From: Trematomus loennbergii
Lineage: Eukaryota; Chordata; Actinopteri; Perciformes; Nototheniidae
Length of the DNA stretch: 64,000 nt
Assembly: GCA_012861695.1 (NCBI GenBank)
Contig: JAAOOA010000002.1
Coordinates: 31,640,873-31,704,872, forward strand
Reading direction: 5' to 3'
Part shown: positions 31,571 through 42,284 of the stretch, piece after piece
Position numbering within the stretch: position 1 is the stretch's first letter
Layout of the letters: every line of letters starts with the position of its first letter
Notes under the pieces: generated by a model
Told to the model about the DNA's origin: nothing
Seen by the model: the letters and a program-made list of their open reading frames with translations, nothing else
The model's database searches: none
Translations under genes and position numbers: made by a program

Positions 31571-32607
31571 AGGTCTAAAATTATAAGAACAGCACTGTTC
31601 CCAGAGTCAGTAGCTAAAAACAGGTAATTAAAAACTTTTAAAAGAGCAGATTCAGTGCTGTGGAGGGTTTTAAACCCAGACTGGAATACCTCAAGAATGC
31701 CATGCACATTTAAGAAAGACTGCAACTTGCTTCAGTACCACTTTTTCTAAAATGTTGGATATAAAGGAAGTTCAGAGATAGGTCGAAAATGGTCAAAAAC
31801 AGAGGTGTCCAGGTTTGTTTTTTTTATCAAAGGCTGGACCACAGCATGTTTTAGGCACTTTGGTACTATTCCTGTAGTCAGGCTGCTGTTAATTATATTA
31901 AGAACGTTAAGTCCAACAATGTCCCAGATTTCATTAAAAAATCGCGCAGGGACAACATCGCTTGGAGAACCCGAGGGTTTCAATTGAGCAACAATTTCCA
32001 TTAGAGCAGGAAGTGACACAAGCTCAAACTGATCCATAACAGCTGAGCAAGTGTCCATGACAGATGGATCATGGGAAGGAAGTGAGATGTTTGCTCTGAT
32101 GGCGGCGACCTTGTCAATAAAAAACTGTAGAAACGCCTCACAGGTATCAGTGGAGGTTACTAAGTTGATGGATTGTGGGACATTTAGTATACAGTTTATA
32201 GTGCTAAAAAGAACACAGGGTTTATGACAGTTACTACGTATAACATCTGAAAAATACTGCGTTTTTTCCACTTTAACAACTTTCTGATATCTACACCAGG
32301 AGCCCTTTAAAATATCATAAGACACATGCAGCCTGTCTTTTTTCCATTTGCGTTCAGCCCTTCTGCACTCCTGCCTGGCAGTACGAGTGGACTCATTTAA
32401 CCATGGTTCAGACTTAACTTTAGGGCGAACAGCTTTTAGTGGAGCAATAGTATCTAGGATGTCTTGACAAGAGGAGTTGAAGAAAGAAAGTAACCCCTCT
32501 GTATCACCAGTAATAGGATATGCTCTGTCATCCACAACATTTTTGAAGGCAGCAGAAAATGAACAGCGGTGGAGGGTTTTAAGCATGCAATGTTTTTCTA
32601 GGATCAG
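31571..32607 (-). pseudogene. L2-type LINE, 5' half: linker and start of RT
   Basis: The minus frame 31747-32607 encodes the region between endonuclease and RT (AVRPKVKSEPWLNESTRTAR, SDVVPARFFNEIWDIVGLNV) and RT start FDHFRPISELPLYPTF. A frameshifted continuation at 31571-31725 ends VLIILDL. It joins NTAAFDTVDHS at 15044. Residues above 32607 in the open frame are OlfC intergenic DNA, so the LINE is 5'-truncated there. Confidence 0.8.
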
Positions 32608-32944
32608 TATATGATTTTCAGAAAAGGAGGTGGGTGGATGATTAGAAATAATCTTGTTTTGCTCATTGTTCCCCATCTTTTTAAGCTTTATGGTTTTGTT
32701 TCTTTTAAAGCAAAAATCTTAGCTGAGATTCTTGTGACTATTGCTTAGTGGTTTCAGAACAACGCTGTTTGTTGTGCTGTGCAGATCCTCTGAACCAGTG
32801 AAGGCTTTTCAGCAGCACCTTTATACTTTTCATAAATTGCCCCTTTAACAGAGGTTGTTTTACCTAAAACAGGCCTGAACAAGGACAAATGATTGTTTTT
32901 AGAGTCTGATTTGTAACCAAAAGCATCAACAGGGGCCTGTATAA

Positions 32945-33463
32945 GGCCCCGGCTCCACGAGAACAAATACGGCAAAACGCATCGGAGTAACGCAAATGCA
33001 ACCGCAAAAAACCTTCCGTCCCCACGCAATATACACCGGATTGTGTCAAGCTCCACGAGACGGCTCCGTTTACATCCAAACGCTGGAAAAGCTGCAGTAC
33101 ATATGCCGAACCTGTACGTGGCGCTGTAACTTCCTCCACAAAAGCAGCAACTTCCTCCACAAAAGCAGCGAAGAAGAAGAATTTTGTCATGGCTGCACTT
33201 CTGTTTTTTCTCCGCGGTGGGGGCGGAGGGAACCGCGCAGAGTTTTTCGCCGGTCAATGTGTGTTAAAGTTTAAATCTTCATGCTTCCTCATGCAGCAGC
33301 TGATCCAGTAAGTAAACCCGACAGTAAAAATAACATATTTATAACTAGTTTAGGTAATTTGCGGGTCTGTTTCTAGTTTCCCTTACGGCGTCGTCGAGCT
33401 TAGAGGGCTATACGCATGAGAAATATGCGGATTCAACCCGTTTGTCCTCGTGGAGCCGGGGCC
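32945..33463. mobile_element. 519-bp MITE with TAA target duplication (Harbinger-type)
   Basis: The termini are GGCCCCGGCTCCACGAG and its complement. It is flanked by TAA on both sides. The empty site CTGTATAAGATATC is intact at 56244-56260 in the paralogous region. A 3-bp TWA-type duplication is the PIF/Harbinger signature. Confidence 0.82.
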
Positions 33464-33492
33464 TAAGATATCATCAGTATCCTCACACTTAC

Positions 33493-33640
33493 CCACTAGG
33501 TGTGAGCTGGGAGCTGTGGGTTGCTGTGGTAGCTGTTCTGCGGCTTAGGAGCCAAAATATGCAGAGGGAACAGCCCTCCAATCACAACATCCCCTCCCGA
33601 CTGCAGGGCCAAAGGCTCACTGTCCGCCCAGTTTCACACA
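33493..33640 (-). pseudogene. Orphan OlfC-like first-exon fragment, upstream of gene A
   Basis: A minus-strand segment between an AG acceptor (33641-33642) and a GTAAGT donor (33491-33492) encodes GGDVVIGGLFPLHILAPK, aligned with the GDYVIGGVFFIHS part of exon 1 but from a different receptor lineage. An early stop follows PAHT. The same relic occurs at 56284-56423. Confidence 0.6.
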
Positions 33641-34046
33641 CTGAGGTAAGATAGATGCAACACCTCTCACTTGATCTACAGTATTCCCAAACTCCTTTGT
33701 TTCTCCGCTACAGTCTCTTCTTAATTCGACACACCTCTCTCTTAACATAGTTATTTGCTTCCTATCACACTTTTGGGACCATTAAAAACAACTGGAAAAA
33801 CCAGGCTAAATAAGGAACAAATAAGCAGCCGTGCAGGACCTCCAGCAAGGACAAATTGTAGTGTACATACTGACCCCAAGGCCATTCAATATTTGGTTTA
33901 ACCAATCACAACGAAAAACAATTGCATAGGTGAAGACTACGGACGGCTCGTGTGAAATGTGTTTTGACTAATAATGTGATTAATTATTAAACTCATTTAA
34001 ACAATAGTATTAAAAGGTTTTTAAGTGTCTATTACTAAGACTGGAC
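33641..34046. other. OlfC B downstream flank
   Basis: Non-coding, aligned with 4196-4600 and 56460-56830. A short deletion against C precedes the TTAA target of the next element. Confidence 0.6.
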
Positions 34047-36051
34047 TTAAAGGTAGGGTAGGTAAGTTTAAGAAACCGGCTCGAGATACACTTTTTGTTA
34101 TATTCCATGGAATGCTCTTAACATCCCGATAGCAATGAATATCTTAAGTGCTTTGACAAAAAATCCATACAAAAATGTCATCTGTGGAAGCCGTAATACT
34201 GTAAAAAGCACAACCAATCATTTTAGCCGGCCCGGCTAAAATAACTGGATGGCCTACCTGCCTGTCAGCCTTCCATCTGTGCACAAACTTATCTTGTGCC
34301 CTCATTGGTCATGTGCGTTCGTGTGTGTTGGAGGAGGGGCTCTATAAGGAAGTGGCAGATTTTCTCCGGTTGTGTATTGTCAAATTCTAGCGATCTCGAG
34401 CCGGTTTCTCAAACTTACCTACAGATGTAGCGCCTCATTTAGGACAGTTTGAAACGAGAGGGCCGTGGTCGGCACGGGGTCGGCACGGGGTCTGCCCGCG
34501 ATCAAGAGACAACCTCCAGTCTGACTTGAGACCGCCCCCGTGATAAATAAATAAATGTAATTATAATGAAGCCAGCTGCAATGGATCATTGATCCACCAG
34601 GGGGTGCAGTGGGGTTCCACACTGGAGCTCATGTGAAATAAACTGATACAGTACGGTAGATTTACTGTCTGGTACTACTGTATAGCGGATCTTTGTTAAG
34701 ATCCATATTTCACGGATAGGATCATAGTCTGTGCTAAATAAGAGACATGTAATCATTTACAAAACATCACCATGTTGTTATTTAACAAAATAATGTAATT
34801 TAGTTGAAAAAAACGAACGAGAGGAAATGCAGCCGGCTCTCGATTTTTAATCCTAACTTAATCATCATCTTCACCACGATCATTTATATTTATGTTCGCC
34901 GAATTGACATGAAATCACTGACAAATATGAATATACTGTATTCAACTTCATTAAAACGTTATTAACGTGACGGGTGTTATTTTCCCCATAATGACCAAGT
35001 CGCTGCAAATTATCCCGCTTATTACATGGCCACATTCTCAACAAAGTACGACATGACTCCCAATATTAATTGAAATGCTTTTATGGATTTAGAAAATGTT
35101 TTTATTGATTTAAAAAATAGTTGTATGTATTGATTTAAATTGACATGCATCCGCTAAGAAAAATAGTCCGTTGTTACCGTTTTTTAAACAGTCTGAATGA
35201 AACGGCAGCTCTCAGCTGTGTGTTTACACACCTAATGGCTCATCAGCCACAGCTCCCCCCCCCCCCATGATCTTTCTTCTCCAGCAGTTAAGTTAACTGT
35301 AGGTTACTCTGAGTGACAAGCTTACAGTTAGTGAAGTAACACTTTTTTTTTGTGAGTCACGACCTGGCTGTTTCATTCTAACATAACGCTCCAAATGCTA
35401 CTGTTTCCACTCGGACTTCAATACAGCTACACCATTGTTTGGTTTCCATGGTAGCGCGTCTCTTTAGTAGCGCACACTCCTTTCCTGTAAATTACAGGTC
35501 CTGCCAGGCAAAACAGTGCACTTCTCTTTCCCGCACTACTGTGACAGACCATGGGGCTGGGTCAGCCACTAACATATTCATATTTCTCTTCTCCAAAAGA
35601 GAAATATGAACGTTAATTTTTAACTGAAATGATCAAATAAAGTCAAAATGTCACAGTGTTTACAAACATTGACCATACCGTTCACCAGCCCCCACCCCCT
35701 ACTGTAGGCCTATGTTGAGTATACTCTTTGTTTAAAACTAATTGGCCATCGGAATGTGTGTGTCCCAACCCCCCCCCTGTGATATCTCTTCTCCAGCAGT
35801 CTGTAGTTTTGTGTTCGCATATTTATGCTGTCGCAGTTCCTGGTGTTGTGTCAAATTATGCACCCCCATAATGAAATGCCCCCCTTGTCACGGGAACGCG
35901 CATTTCTAAATGACACGTTTACACGTTAAAATGATGTTTAAAACGAAAAGTAAACGTTCAGGGTTTTTTTAATGGTAATTTTCAGACTGTGAGTTGTTTA
36001 GTGGTAGCTCATATAGTCTTGATTCTTGTGGTTAAACTTTTCGCTCCGTAT

Positions 36052-37105
36052 TTACGATACGATACGATACGATATACTTTATTGTCCCCGTAAGGAAATT
36101 TGTTCTGGACTCCGTCCTGCAGTGCATCCATGTACATATACAAACATAGTGGACATTAAGAGACATACACATATCATCAGTCATACACCGTTTGAACAAA
36201 CACAATACACACACGTACATACTGACAATGGCGACCTATTGCACAACCCTCATGGCCAACATTAAAAAAAGTACATTTCATTACATTTGACTACATTTCA
36301 TTTCATGTGAATGTTAAGAAGCTTAATGGACATAGGTAGGAATGAGTGCTTATAGCGGTTCAGCCTGCTCCTGGGAACCCTGAATCTTCTACCAGAAGGT
36401 AGGAGCTGGAATTCTGGGTGGAGTATGTAGGTGGGATCAGACACAATTTCTTTTGCCTGTCTGATAATCGACTGCTCGTATATGTTTTGGAGAGATGGGT
36501 GTTTTTTAACCCCCATAATCTTCATAGCGGTCTGTACTAGGCGAGCGATCTGTGACTTTGACTGCACTGTCAAGTTACCATACCAGGCAGTGATACCATA
36601 CCTAATGATGCTCTCCAACACTGCATGATAGAACAGTAACATGAACTTCTGGTCGACTCCGAAAGCCCGGAGTCGACGCAGAAAGTACAACCGCTGCTGA
36701 AGTCTAGAGCACAGACCTTGAACATGCGCCTTCCAGCTGAGTGTATTATCTAGATGGACACCAAGGTACTTATAGGAGCTGACCTGAGTTATGGGTTCAT
36801 TGTGGATAACCACCGGCCTAAGATCACCCACTGCCTTTGGGTCCCACACCATCTCCTCAGTCTTCTTCACATTCAGCACCAGATGGTTAAAATCACACCA
36901 CTGCACAAATCTCTCTATTTCAGAGTGATAAGCCGATGAACTGCTGCCTTTGTGCATCAAGCCAAGGATGGCTGTATCATCTGAGAATTTGATGATATAG
37001 TTCTCCGGGTGGATTCTCGTACAGTCGTTTGTGTACAATGTGAAGAGGACCGGGGAGCTCACACAACCCTGGTAGTGGTGGTAGTGGTGTTCATTCGTCA
37101 CTTCC
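36052..37105 (-). mobile_element. Rex-type LINE fragment, 5'-truncated
   Basis: The minus frame 36298-37101 encodes the RT C-terminal half. It has the catalytic FSDDTAIL box, CDFNHLVLNVKKTEEMVWDP, VSSYKYLGVHLDNTLSWKAH and the end LLPSGRRFRVPRSRLNRYKH. It ends in a tandem CGTAT tail (36052-36080). It is open for 267 residues, so fairly young, but truncated at 37105. It uses host enzymes only as a relic. Confidence 0.82.
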
Positions 37106-37275
37106 TTTTCAGTTTTTTTTTTTTTTATCTTTTTGTTTTGTTATTATTGTTATGTCCTGTCTGTATACACGTGCTTTAACATGTATTGTTTAATATATGA
37201 CATATTTGTCATATAATAATCAAAATATATTTTTACAAATGTTACATAGTCTTTGTCAGCATATTTTTGCCACGT

Positions 37276-37640
37276 TATGCACCCCTTGCTATCTTACAAA
37301 ATAAAAGTGTCACATTCATGAAACTTGCTCCATTCATTGGTACTAGTCCTACAACTATACCCTAAAAAAAGCTTGAGGGTGGGAATAATACAAACATCTT
37401 TTTGGGTGGGGTGCATTTTATGACAGGCCTGGTTATCACAATATGCCCCCCCTTGCTATCTTACAAAATAAAAGTGTCACATTCATGAAACTTGCTCCAT
37501 TCATTGGTACTAGTCTACAACTATACCCTGAAAAATGCTTGAGGGTGGGAATAATAGAAACATCTTTTTGGGTGGGGTGCATTTTATGACAGGCCTGGTT
37601 ATCACAATATGCCCCCCCTTGCTATCTTACAAAATAAAAG
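37276..37640 (+). repeat. About 180-bp tandem repeat, 2 copies
   Basis: CCCCTTGCTATCTTACAAAA starts at about 37281, 37448 and 37616. Each unit holds GGGTGGGGTGCATTTTATGA. Confidence 0.8.
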
Positions 37641-38639
37641 TGTATGTTTATTTTTGACTTTGTTTAGAGCAGTGAATTCTCTTTCACTTGGCACTAAGAG
37701 TACTGATATGTGTACCATTTCTTTTCTGAGTGTAATATCTGCATTTTCTCTTTTGAAAAACTAAGTCTAGTTTGGCCACTCATTTTTAATCACACACGTC
37801 TCCCCATCCCATTCAAATTCAAATTCTTGACTGGAAGGGCAGTGTTGCCTACATGTAAATGAATGGCATTGCCTATATGCATTTGAAAAGAAATAGTACC
37901 CCCCTCTGAGTGACTATCTGTTGACTTCACATCTTGTCACAAACCAGGGGACTTTACTTCCTGATTTTTGGAATACAAAATAATTTATCTGTGTACGTGT
38001 TTTACTGAACGAGCATACTGTACTGTGATCTGCATGCACTTATCAAACATTTAATTAAAGTAGTGAAAACAAATAGTGAGGGGGTCCAAAATCAGCCAAC
38101 GTGCTTTGTTTTTAATGTTCATCACTATAATAATAAGTACATTATTCAAAAGTTTACATTAACTTTGGATAATAACACGGGAGAAACGGATCCTCTCTTT
38201 CCTCTCTCCCTCTCTCTCTCTCCTGACAGCCCGTCAGTTTCTCATGCAGCTCGCCAAACAGTGGGCGGAAATAATAATAATATTAATTATTTCACACAAA
38301 AAGGTTATGACAATATATGACTATTGACGTACAAATAACACTGTCTGTCAATTGTGTAAAATAAGAGGATTAGATTACAACTTGTATTTAGAAATACTCT
38401 GTTGTAATTATTGATGCATAAATGTGTTCATCCATTCAATGTGGCATCTGCTATAATGGGGTTAATGTATGATATTACTTAATAATACAATACACTATAT
38501 AATATATGATATGATAATTACATTTTAATTTGATTCATTTCTTATTTCATAGTTTCTCATCATTATTATGAAAGCACCTATTGTTTTAAATAATGGTCGG
38601 AATGTGACCTGTGAGCCTTCTGAATTACCGTGGGATAGC

Positions 38640-39180
38640 ACATTCTAAACTAAAATGTTCAATCAATAAAGTAACATCTTATCTTATCTTATTAATAATA
38701 TCTTCATATTAATAATAATAATAAATCATACAGTATGTGTCCGAAAGGGAGCAGGAGGAAGCAAACACAAAAATATACAAAAAATATACTGCATATTAAA
38801 GCAAACGATTGTAAAGGTAAAAGTATGAGCAAATCAAATCAAGTTTTATTTATATAGCACATTTTTAAACGATTTTTGGTCGAGCCAAAGTGCTGTACAT
38901 ATAATAAAAATACCCTACAGTAAAGACACTTTACAGCAAATACAACAGCACAGTTTGTTCAGAATATCAGTATGAGAAAACGACACCCTCTGTCCTTAGA
39001 CCCTCACATCGTACAAGGAAAAACTTCCAGAGAAAAACCCACATTTCAAAGGGAAAAATGGGAGAAACCTCGGGGAGAGCAACAGAGAAGGGATCCCTCT
39101 CCCTGGATGGACAGAAGTGCAATAGATGCCGTGTGTAAATCGAAGAGATAATACATGTTACAGCGTAGGTAGACCGCATG
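38640..39180. mobile_element. LINE/SINE 3' tail remnants
   Basis: A run of ATCTT repeats (38676-38695) follows AATCAATAAAGTAAC. At 38835-39180 lies a tail-like sequence with TTTATTTATATAGCACATTT and CCTCTCCCTGGATGGACAGA, as seen at many fish LINE ends. No ORF. Confidence 0.5.
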
Positions 39181-39513
39181 ACAAATAAAGAAGTGTAATG
39201 TAAACATTTACATTATTATTATGATTATTTAATATATAAAGACTATATATTATTGAATTACAAGATTAGATATACTTTATTTGATCTAAAATATTGATGT
39301 GTTCAAATGCTCTTCTAAACACAACTGAAAGTCCATGAAAAGTTGTCTTTCTGTATTTGTGAATGAAGCACCATCTCCTGGTTAAATCCTGAAATTGAAA
39401 ATCTGGCAACGCCCTCTTGGAAAATAATGGGAGGGCTTAACATTCCCAGATGCTGGTCTTAGGAAGGTCTTAGGCAGGAAGCTGTAAGCGCTACATCTGT
39501 ACCCTACCTTTAA

Positions 39514-40115
39514 TGAAATTCCATTTGAACAATTGCATTTTATTTTAATTGTTTTAATTAACTCAGATGATTCAGAAACATCAGATTTATTTTAGACCAA
39601 ACAAACACAGACCTACCACCTACGGGTGGCTACATCATATTGTAAAGCTAATGTGCATTTTATAATGGTGCGTATGCTTATGTGTCCCAAAAGATGCAAT
39701 CTATGAAAATTGTTATATTTTAAATATAATAATAAGAATATTCAAAACACATTTTAAGAACTTGTTGAAGGATTTGTGGACTATGGGATGTTGTATTTTC
39801 CTCTTTGGCAATAATGTTATAGCAATTCAGCCAGCTTTTCTTATGATTATGCAGTATTTCATTTTTTCTGGAAATGTTTATCAAGTTCCAACACACGGTC
39901 TGAATGTTGACTTTATTTATTCAATTTATTTTTATTTTTTCAGTAACTGATAAAAATGTATTATAAAATAGGGTATTTATTAGTAAATTCACAAAATTAC
40001 ATTACAATTAGTAAAATATTGAGCATAAAAGAAACTCCAATATGAATATTTAAATCAACAAGGAAAGCATATTTTAATGTGCACAGTATAGGCATTATAA
40101 AGCCATCTACAGTTT
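39514..40115. other. OlfC B proximal downstream flank
   Basis: Non-coding, AT-rich, aligned with 4640-5242 and 56890-57421. It probably holds the 3' UTR and poly(A) site of gene B. Confidence 0.55.
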
Positions 40116-41017
40116 TTACAAACCCCTACTCATTAAATGTTTCTTGGTGTTTTTCTCTGGCTTAAATAAAATAATAACAAATTTTGGAGCGAATATACAC
40201 GTAATTAGTCCAAAACTGGAGGCCAGAATGGCAAATATCTCCACAGCCACAGTATATTTCCCAGGAGAGCTGACATATGCTGGGATAAATGTGATCCAGA
40301 CTGCACAGAATATCAACATGCTGAATGTGATAAGCTTGGCTTCATTAAAGCTATTAGGTAGTTTCCGAGCTAGGACAGCTAACACAAAGCAAAAGACAGC
40401 CAGTAAGCCTATATACCCAAGTACAGCCCAGAAGCCCAAAGCTGATCCTAATGCGCACTCCAGGATGATTCTCTCCTTGTATGTTGTGAGGTTTTTCATT
40501 GGAAAGGGGGGACTAAGAACTAACCAAATAGTACATATCAAAACTTGAATAAACGTGAAAGACACTACAGTCAATCTTTGCTGTGAAGGCCCAAACCATT
40601 TCATCAAATTACTACCTGGTAGTGTAGCTCTGAAGGCCGTCAGAACTACTATAGTTTTTCCAAGAACACAAGACATGCACAGGACGAATGTGATCCCAAA
40701 CGCTGTGTGACGCAGCATGCAGGACCATTCAGAAGGTGCTCCAATGAACGTTAATGAACATAAGAAACATAGAGTCAGGGAGAAGAGCAGCAAGAAGCTC
40801 AGCTCAGAGTTGTTGGCCCTGACAATTGGTGAGCTCCTGTGACGATAGAACACAGCCGCTGTTATAATGGCGAGACAGGCACCACCGATTGAAAAAGCAG
40901 CCAAGACGATTCCAAGGGGCTCGTTGAAGGAAAGAAACTCTACAGGTTTGGGAAGACACGTATCTCTCTCTGCATTAGGCCATAATTCTTTGGGGCAAGG
41001 GAAACAATCAAAGGAAT
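40116..41017 (-). CDS. OlfC B exon 6: seven-transmembrane domain
   Basis: Open to the stop, ending [20 protein letters not shown]. The Cys of the usual PKC motif is Phe here (PKF), unlike A and C. Otherwise it is the same as A, with a handful of substitutions. Confidence 0.9.
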
Positions 41018-41094
41018 CTGAAAAAAAAGAAAACAGCTTTAAGCAGTTGGAATTTATATTTTATGTTGTAAACATACATTAGAAAAACAAATAC

Positions 41095-41218
41095 CTGTAG
41101 CATTGCTAATCTCTCCCTCGGGACACGGTGTACAGTCATAACAGCAGATGGGTTTTCCTTTCTGAAGCACTTTACGAGTTCCTGAAGGACAGCTGTCAGT
41201 GCACACTGACACAGGCAC
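41095..41218 (-). CDS. OlfC B exon 5: cysteine-rich linker
   Basis: 124 bp with splice sites and protein as in A. No change in the cysteines. Confidence 0.9.
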
Positions 41219-41775
41219 CTGTCACATATATACAAATTAACTCACATGTAGACAGGTGTGCTCTGAAGCTAAAATTATAAAAGGATAGATTCATGTTTTT
41301 TTCTTCACAATGTTTTTCTGTGTGTCTTTTACATTTCTGTTTAGTTAAAAAAAAAAAAAAGTAAGTAAACATGTATTTTAAACAATAAAACGTAAAAGTC
41401 ATGTTAAAAATACTCTCTCATTATTCGTAAAATTGGAATTCTAATGAGGTACCGAGGTATGAGACAGCCAACCCACTCTCTTCAGTCTGCGTACAAATGA
41501 CACGACTTTACACATTGGAAATGAGTGCAATAGATACGCAGAAGTCCGATTTTGCGTGCAAATGATACGCTAACCATTCCCATTGAGATCTGAGGCCGAG
41601 TTTTGCGTGCATATGATACACCACATTTTATCCGTCGGGTCTTGGTAGACCGGAAGCTGTGTGGTTAATTAAAACATGTTCTTACTCAATACCAAGCCAC
41701 GATTATTGTTTTTATTTTAAATCGTATAATGTCTGACTTTTTTTGCCATCTGTGAGGAAAAGAAATAGGGCTCAG

Positions 41776-42268
41776 TGTCACGATCTGTCTGTGTTGTGTT
41801 TTGTCTTGTCTTTTTCTGTCTCTGGTTTCCTGTTTTGTTTTGAAATGTTTTCCTCCTTGTGTCTTGTCTGATCCTACTCCGTGTGTTTTCCTTCCCGTCG
41901 TTAGTTTCCCTGGTGTGTCTGATTGTGCCTCATTGTGTTCACCTGTTGCCCTTGTGTTTCTGCCTACCCTGTCGAGCTGTGTCTTGTCCTGTGATTACCC
42001 TTCTGTGTATTTAGTCTTGTCTTCCCCTGTGCTCCATGTCTGTTCGTCGTCATTTCATGTCCCTGCTACCTGTCGTCTATGCTTGTCCATGTCTCCTGCC
42101 TGTTCCCGTCTGTAAGTTTGTTCCTGTCTGTCGTGTTCCCCGGTTTTGTTTCTGTTTATTAGTTTCTTGTTTTTTATGCCTTCAGCTTTTGATAATAAAG
42201 CCACTTTTTGTTAATAACCTTTTTGTATTTTTGAACTGCACTTGGGTCCTATTTCCCCAAACCTGACA
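41776..42268 (+). repeat. 5' LTR
   Basis: 493 bp. It contains AATAAAG near 42195 as a probable poly(A) signal and ends in CCTGACA. Confidence 0.88.
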
Positions 42269-42284
42269 GTACGAACAGACCAGT

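Larger units (their letters stand above)
34422..39499. mobile_element. 5.1-kb element with 12-bp TIR and TA duplication, no transposase
   Basis: The termini are CAGATGTAGCGC and GCGCTACATCTG, each next to TA, interrupting the TTAA element. Inside I find a LINE fragment (36052-37105), a 180-bp tandem repeat (37276-37640) and two retroelement tails, but no transposase. 34430-36050 shows nothing recognisable. Confidence 0.55.
34051..39509. mobile_element. Kolobok/piggyBac-like TTAA element, split by a nested element
   Basis: The termini AGGTAGGGTAGGTAAGTTTA and complementary ACCTTT end are flanked by TTAA at 34047-34050 and 39510-39513. Unit C keeps a single TTAA at GTACTTAATGAAATTCC. A second inverted arm, CTCGAGCCGGTTTCTCAAAC at 34397-34416, shows that the original element was only about 380-400 bp. 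The fish repeat with these ends is Kolobok-like; the class is inferred. Confidence 0.7.

Noticed and set aside
32754..33257. 167-codon minus-strand frame
   Set aside because: It crosses from receptor flank into a MITE with no shared logic and has no recognisable domain.
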